From Vibrio vulnificus NBRC 15645 = ATCC 27562 (GTDB lineage Bacteria; Pseudomonadota; Gammaproteobacteria; Enterobacterales; Vibrionaceae): a stretch of DNA of 64,000 nt. How positions within the stretch are numbered: position 1 is the stretch's first letter; each line of letters begins with the position of its first letter. A program made the translations under genes and the position numbers. The DNA is taken from the NCBI RefSeq assembly GCF_002224265.1, contig NZ_CP012881.1, forward strand, positions 2,480,001-2,544,000. Direction: 5' to 3'. The notes beneath the pieces were generated by a model. It was not told where the DNA came from. It saw only the letters and a list, made by a program, of their open reading frames with translations, and did no database searches. Below are positions 61,506 to 64,000 of this stretch, in pieces.

Positions 61506-62381
61506 ATGGCATGGTTTTCTTGGCAACAGGCAAAACAACTGGATCCGAGTTTAAACGCGGTAGGTGACTTTTTTGTACCAGCACCCATGCAGGTACAAAC
61601 GGTGACTGGCGGTTTAACCAACCGATGTTGGAAAATCAACGATCACGCAGGCAAATCTTACGTTTGGAGGCCGGCAAGCAAAGTTTGTCAGGCCTTTTCT
61701 ATCTCTCGCTACAGTGAATACCAAATACTCAATGCCATTGCCGATTTAAAGCTCGGCCCAAAGCCTGTGCTGGTCAATGAGCATGGCGTCTTAGTGGAAT
61801 GGCTAGAAGGTGAGACGATGCGTGATGGGGTTGCGCCCGACACCTTACTTAAAACCGCGATCAAAATTCATCAGTTTGATGCTCACACCCTACCTTTGGC
61901 GCCGTTTAGTTATACCGCTCGAGTAGATCACTATTGGATGCAATTAGAAGGGAAGTATCTGGGCAGCGAATACGAGAACCTCTACCAACAGTGGCGCAGC
62001 GCTCCATCTGTCACCCCACTGCCTGTTGCCCTTTGTCATTTCGATTTAGGTGGATACAACATGGTGAAAGGGCCGGACGGGGTAAAAGTGATCGATTGGG
62101 AATATGCGGCATTGGCGGATCCTCGCTTAGATTTAACTCTGACGATTCAGCTCTCCGGTGAAGATTGGTTTGAAATGGTCTGCCGTTACTGCCAACTTCG
62201 CGAGATTGACGAGGTTGAGGTGTGGATTGAGGGGGTTAAAGCATGGCAACCAAGAACGACTATGATGGCCATGTTGTGGTATCTACTTGCACACAAAATC
62301 TGGGGTGATGATGAATATTTGCTCACTGCCAAAAAAATGCTTCACTCATTATGCCATGAGGATCACTGTTTGCACGGTTGA
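61506..62381 (+). CDS. thiK: ThiK-like phosphotransferase (thiamine kinase family)
   Basis: Aminoglycoside phosphotransferase-fold kinase; E. coli ThiK phosphorylates thiamine. The 291-residue product has the kinase catalytic motif CHFDLGGYNMV (HxDxxxxN) and the metal-binding IDWEYAALADPRLDLT. Thiamine is inferred from the position between lpoB and ycfP, which is the E. coli order apart from nagZ. ATG 61506 follows TGAGG; a GTG at 61494 overlaps that ribosome site. Confidence 0.82.
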   Translation: MAWFSWQQAKQLDPSLNAVGDFFVPAPMQVQTVTGGLTNRCWKINDHAGKSYVWRPASKVCQAFSISRYSEYQILNAIADLKLGPKPVLVNEHGVLVEWLEGETMRDGVAPDTLLKTAIKIHQFDAHTLPLAPFSYTARVDHYWMQLEGKYLGSEYENLYQQWRSAPSVTPLPVALCHFDLGGYNMVKGPDGVKVIDWEYAALADPRLDLTLTIQLSGEDWFEMVCRYCQLREIDEVEVWIEGVKAWQPRTTMMAMLWYLLAHKIWGDDEYLLTAKKMLHSLCHEDHCLHG

Positions 62382-62434
62382 GACAAGTTCGCACTTTAAA
62401 CCCTTGTAATTCGTGGTAGATTGAAAGCATTAAT

Positions 62435-62526
62435 CAAGTCACTCCAAGATGCACTGTTTGCGCTGCGTGTTATCGCCCGTTGCCCACACTGTGTTGCTGT
62501 TTGCGAAGGTATCTTGAAGTCACTTG
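62435..62526. repeat. Inverted-repeat intergenic element
   Basis: CAAGTCACTCCAAGAT (62435-62450) and ATCTTGAAGTCACTTG (62511-62526) are inverted copies with two mismatches, enclosing 60 bp. The sequence resembles short dispersed intergenic repeats I have seen in Vibrio genomes. It separates the thiK-like gene from ycfP. Confidence 0.6.
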
Positions 62527-62561
62527 GGATAAGTACCAAGAATAGTTAGGGAGAGGTACAC

Positions 62562-63104
62562 ATGATTATCTACCTTCACGGTTTCGACTCAACAAGCCCA
62601 GGTAACCACGAAAAAGTATTGCAACTGCAGTTTATCGATCCAGACGTGCGTTTCATTAACTACAGCACGCTTCATCCGAAACACGATATGCAGCACTTGT
62701 TAAAAGAAGTGCATAAAGCGATTGAACAATCAAATGATCCTGAACCGATTATTTGTGGCGTTGGTCTCGGCGGTTTTTGGTCCGAGCGCATCGGTTTTCT
62801 TTGCGGTATCAAGCAAGTCATTTTTAACCCGAATCTTCATCCAGAAAACAACATGGCAGGCCGCATTGACCGTCCGGAAGAGTATGAAGATATTGCAACC
62901 AAATGTGTCGAACAGTTTCGTATGAAGAACAAAGGTCGCTGTTTAGTGATCTTGTCACGTGATGATGAAATCCACGACAACAGCAAAACAGCACAAGCGC
63001 TGGAGAATTACTACGAAGTGGTGTGGGATGATAAAGAAACCCATAAATTCAAAAAGATATCTCAGCACTTGCAGAAGATGAAAGCATTTAAAGAAAGCAA
63101 CTGA
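62562..63104 (+). CDS. ycfP: YcfP-family alpha/beta-hydrolase-like protein (UPF0227)
   Basis: A 180-residue protein matching YcfP in length and motifs: [18 protein letters not shown] at the start, [34 protein letters not shown] in the middle, and [16 protein letters not shown]. The GLGG replaces the usual GxSxG nucleophile elbow of hydrolases, so esterase activity is not assured. A strong GGAGAGG precedes ATG. It is followed by a terminator and then ndh, as in E. coli. Confidence 0.93.
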   Translation: MIIYLHGFDSTSPGNHEKVLQLQFIDPDVRFINYSTLHPKHDMQHLLKEVHKAIEQSNDPEPIICGVGLGGFWSERIGFLCGIKQVIFNPNLHPENNMAGRIDRPEEYEDIATKCVEQFRMKNKGRCLVILSRDDEIHDNSKTAQALENYYEVVWDDKETHKFKKISQHLQKMKAFKESN

Positions 63105-63146
63105 GCGCTTTTATCAACTCATTTGAACCTCTAAATCCGACACACC

Positions 63147-63173
63147 AAGCACCTAGCGATAGGTGCTTTTTCT
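63147..63173 (+). terminator. Terminator after ycfP
   Basis: AAGCACCT (63147-63154) pairs with AGGTGCTT (63161-63168), followed by TTTCTTT. Confidence 0.85.
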
Positions 63174-63279
63174 TTATCTGCTAAATGGGCTACAAAAGCG
63201 CCGTGCGATGTCGATGCTTTGTTTTGAGGTGAGAGTAGTAGAAAACATCACCATTCCGTATGGGCAGTAAGGATTTTTG

Positions 63280-63307
63280 TTGCGGTTGTGATTTCGCGCT
63301 ATATAAT
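63280..63307 (+). promoter_or_regulatory. Predicted ndh promoter
   Basis: TTGCGG (63280-63285) and a consensus TATAAT (63302-63307) are spaced by 16 bp. Confidence 0.55.
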
Positions 63308-63325
63308 GAACCACTATAAAATAAT

Positions 63326-63339
63326 TTGATAAATATCAA
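63326..63339 (+). promoter_or_regulatory. FNR box downstream of the ndh -10
   Basis: TTGATAAATATCAA is a perfect TTGAT-N4-ATCAA site about 20 bp after the -10 element, a position suited to repression. E. coli ndh is repressed by FNR without oxygen, so the same control is expected here. Confidence 0.8.
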
Positions 63340-63549
63340 AAAAAATTGAGAGCGAGTAAAAAAACTTGCCCAATTCGTATTGTCGAGGCGATCTCCAATA
63401 CGCTTTTATCCAAACGTTAAATGCCCTTTGATAACCCTGAACAGAACGTTCACAAGCACAAGATTTCTCTGTAGGACGCGTTACCGGTGATAACACCGAA
63501 TGACCTGTCGTGCAGGACCCTTTTTATTATTTTGTAGAGGATTATCACT

Positions 63550-64000
63550 GTGACACGAATTATCGTTGTTGGTGGCGGTGCTGGTGGCCTAGAGTTGGCA
63601 ACCAAATTAGGTCGCACATTAGGTCGTAAAAGACGTGCTCAAATCACCCTAGTGGATCGCAAGGCGAGCCATTTATGGAAGCCATTGCTGCATGAAGTGG
63701 CGACAGGCTCTCTTGATGAAGGGGTTGATGCGCTAAGCTACCGTGCTCATGCCAAAAACCACTGTTTCGATTTCCAAATGGGCAGCCTAGAGAACATCGA
63801 CCGTGAACGTAAGGTTGTGATTCTAAGTGAATTAAAAGACGAGCACGGCGAGCTATTGATGCCAAGCCGTGAGCTCGAATACGATCTATTGGTTCTCGCG
63901 ATTGGCTCAACATCAAATGACTTCAACACCCCAGGTGTACGTGAGCACTGTATCTTCCTTGATAGCCCAGAGCAGGCGCACCGTTTCCGTCATGAAATGA
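63550..64000 (+). CDS. ndh: NADH dehydrogenase II (partial, 5' end)
   Basis: Type II NADH:quinone oxidoreductase, a non-proton-pumping FAD enzyme at the inner membrane. About 150 residues lie in the window. The N-terminal FAD-binding motif [18 protein letters not shown], then [25 protein letters not shown] and [20 protein letters not shown], match the Ndh family. The start is GTG 63550 with AGAGGA 8 nt upstream. It lies behind an FNR box and follows ycfP as in E. coli. Confidence 0.95.
   Translation, partial: MTRIIVVGGGAGGLELATKLGRTLGRKRRAQITLVDRKASHLWKPLLHEVATGSLDEGVDALSYRAHAKNHCFDFQMGSLENIDRERKVVILSELKDEHGELLMPSRELEYDLLVLAIGSTSNDFNTPGVREHCIFLDSPEQAHRFRHEM

Larger units (their letters stand above)
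63174..63549. other. ndh promoter and long leader
   Basis: No gene seen in this 376-bp gap. It contains a promoter and FNR box (given separately) and then about 235 nt of apparent untranslated leader with a short hairpin CCTG-N5-CAGG near 63504-63516 followed by CCCTTTTTATTATTTT, which could act as an attenuator. Confidence 0.55.

Overview
The window looks like a stretch of a Vibrio main chromosome, probably from the V. vulnificus/V. harveyi side of the genus. The core gene orders apt-dnaX-ybaB-recR, cadC-cadBA and hinT-ycfL-lpoB-thiK-ycfP-ndh, a VC1899-type DUF1887 protein, and many methyl-accepting and GGDEF proteins all fit this. The species is inferred from gene order and protein resemblance only; no search was run.

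Layout. 1-4.5 kb: a ybaN-type gene with no standard start codon, then apt, dnaX, ybaB and recR (nucleotide salvage, clamp loader, recombination). 4.5-9.0 kb, minus strand: a PKD-like lipoprotein, a DUF2860-like outer-membrane protein and an RstA/RstB-like two-component system that may control it. 9.5-13.4 kb: a cysteine/serine catabolism locus (permease, RidA, cysteine desulfidase, YheO-type regulator). 13.4-21.1 kb: small metal-binding, VOC, monooxygenase and ribbon-helix-helix proteins, alkaline phosphatase, a Fur-box-linked ChaN-like lipoprotein, rlmA and folD.

21.3-37.0 kb is an integrated genomic island of about 15.65 kb. It sits in the 3' end of a tRNA-Arg(UCU) gene, is bounded by identical 51-bp direct repeats, and carries a tyrosine integrase just inside the right end. 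Its cargo is defence-like: a short type II CBASS operon (CD-NTase, E2-like protein, 2TM-SAVED effector) with a CoiA-like zinc-ribbon gene as a fourth member; a divergent CapW-like WYL regulator clipped by an insertion sequence; two 1638-bp IS3-family copies, one of which splits an unknown gene; a 950-bp repeat-rich region without a gene; a large AT-rich HEPN protein; and a hipBA module behind four operators spaced exactly 27 bp apart.

37-54 kb: an MgtE-core-only transporter, a GGDEF protein, a DUF2846 lipoprotein, a chemoreceptor, an AGE-like periplasmic protein, the cadC-cadB-cadA acid-response system, a PAS-GGDEF protein, a CBS protein and a ZntA-type metal ATPase behind a MerR-type promoter. 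54-64 kb: udp behind a CRP site, a CARF/PD-(D/E)XK nuclease-like protein, another chemoreceptor, hinT, a lipoprotein cluster leading to lpoB, a thiK-like kinase, ycfP and the start of ndh behind an FNR box.

The regions most worth following are the four-gene CBASS operon with its damaged regulator, the HEPN protein with the repeat-rich region beside it, and the four-operator hipBA promoter.
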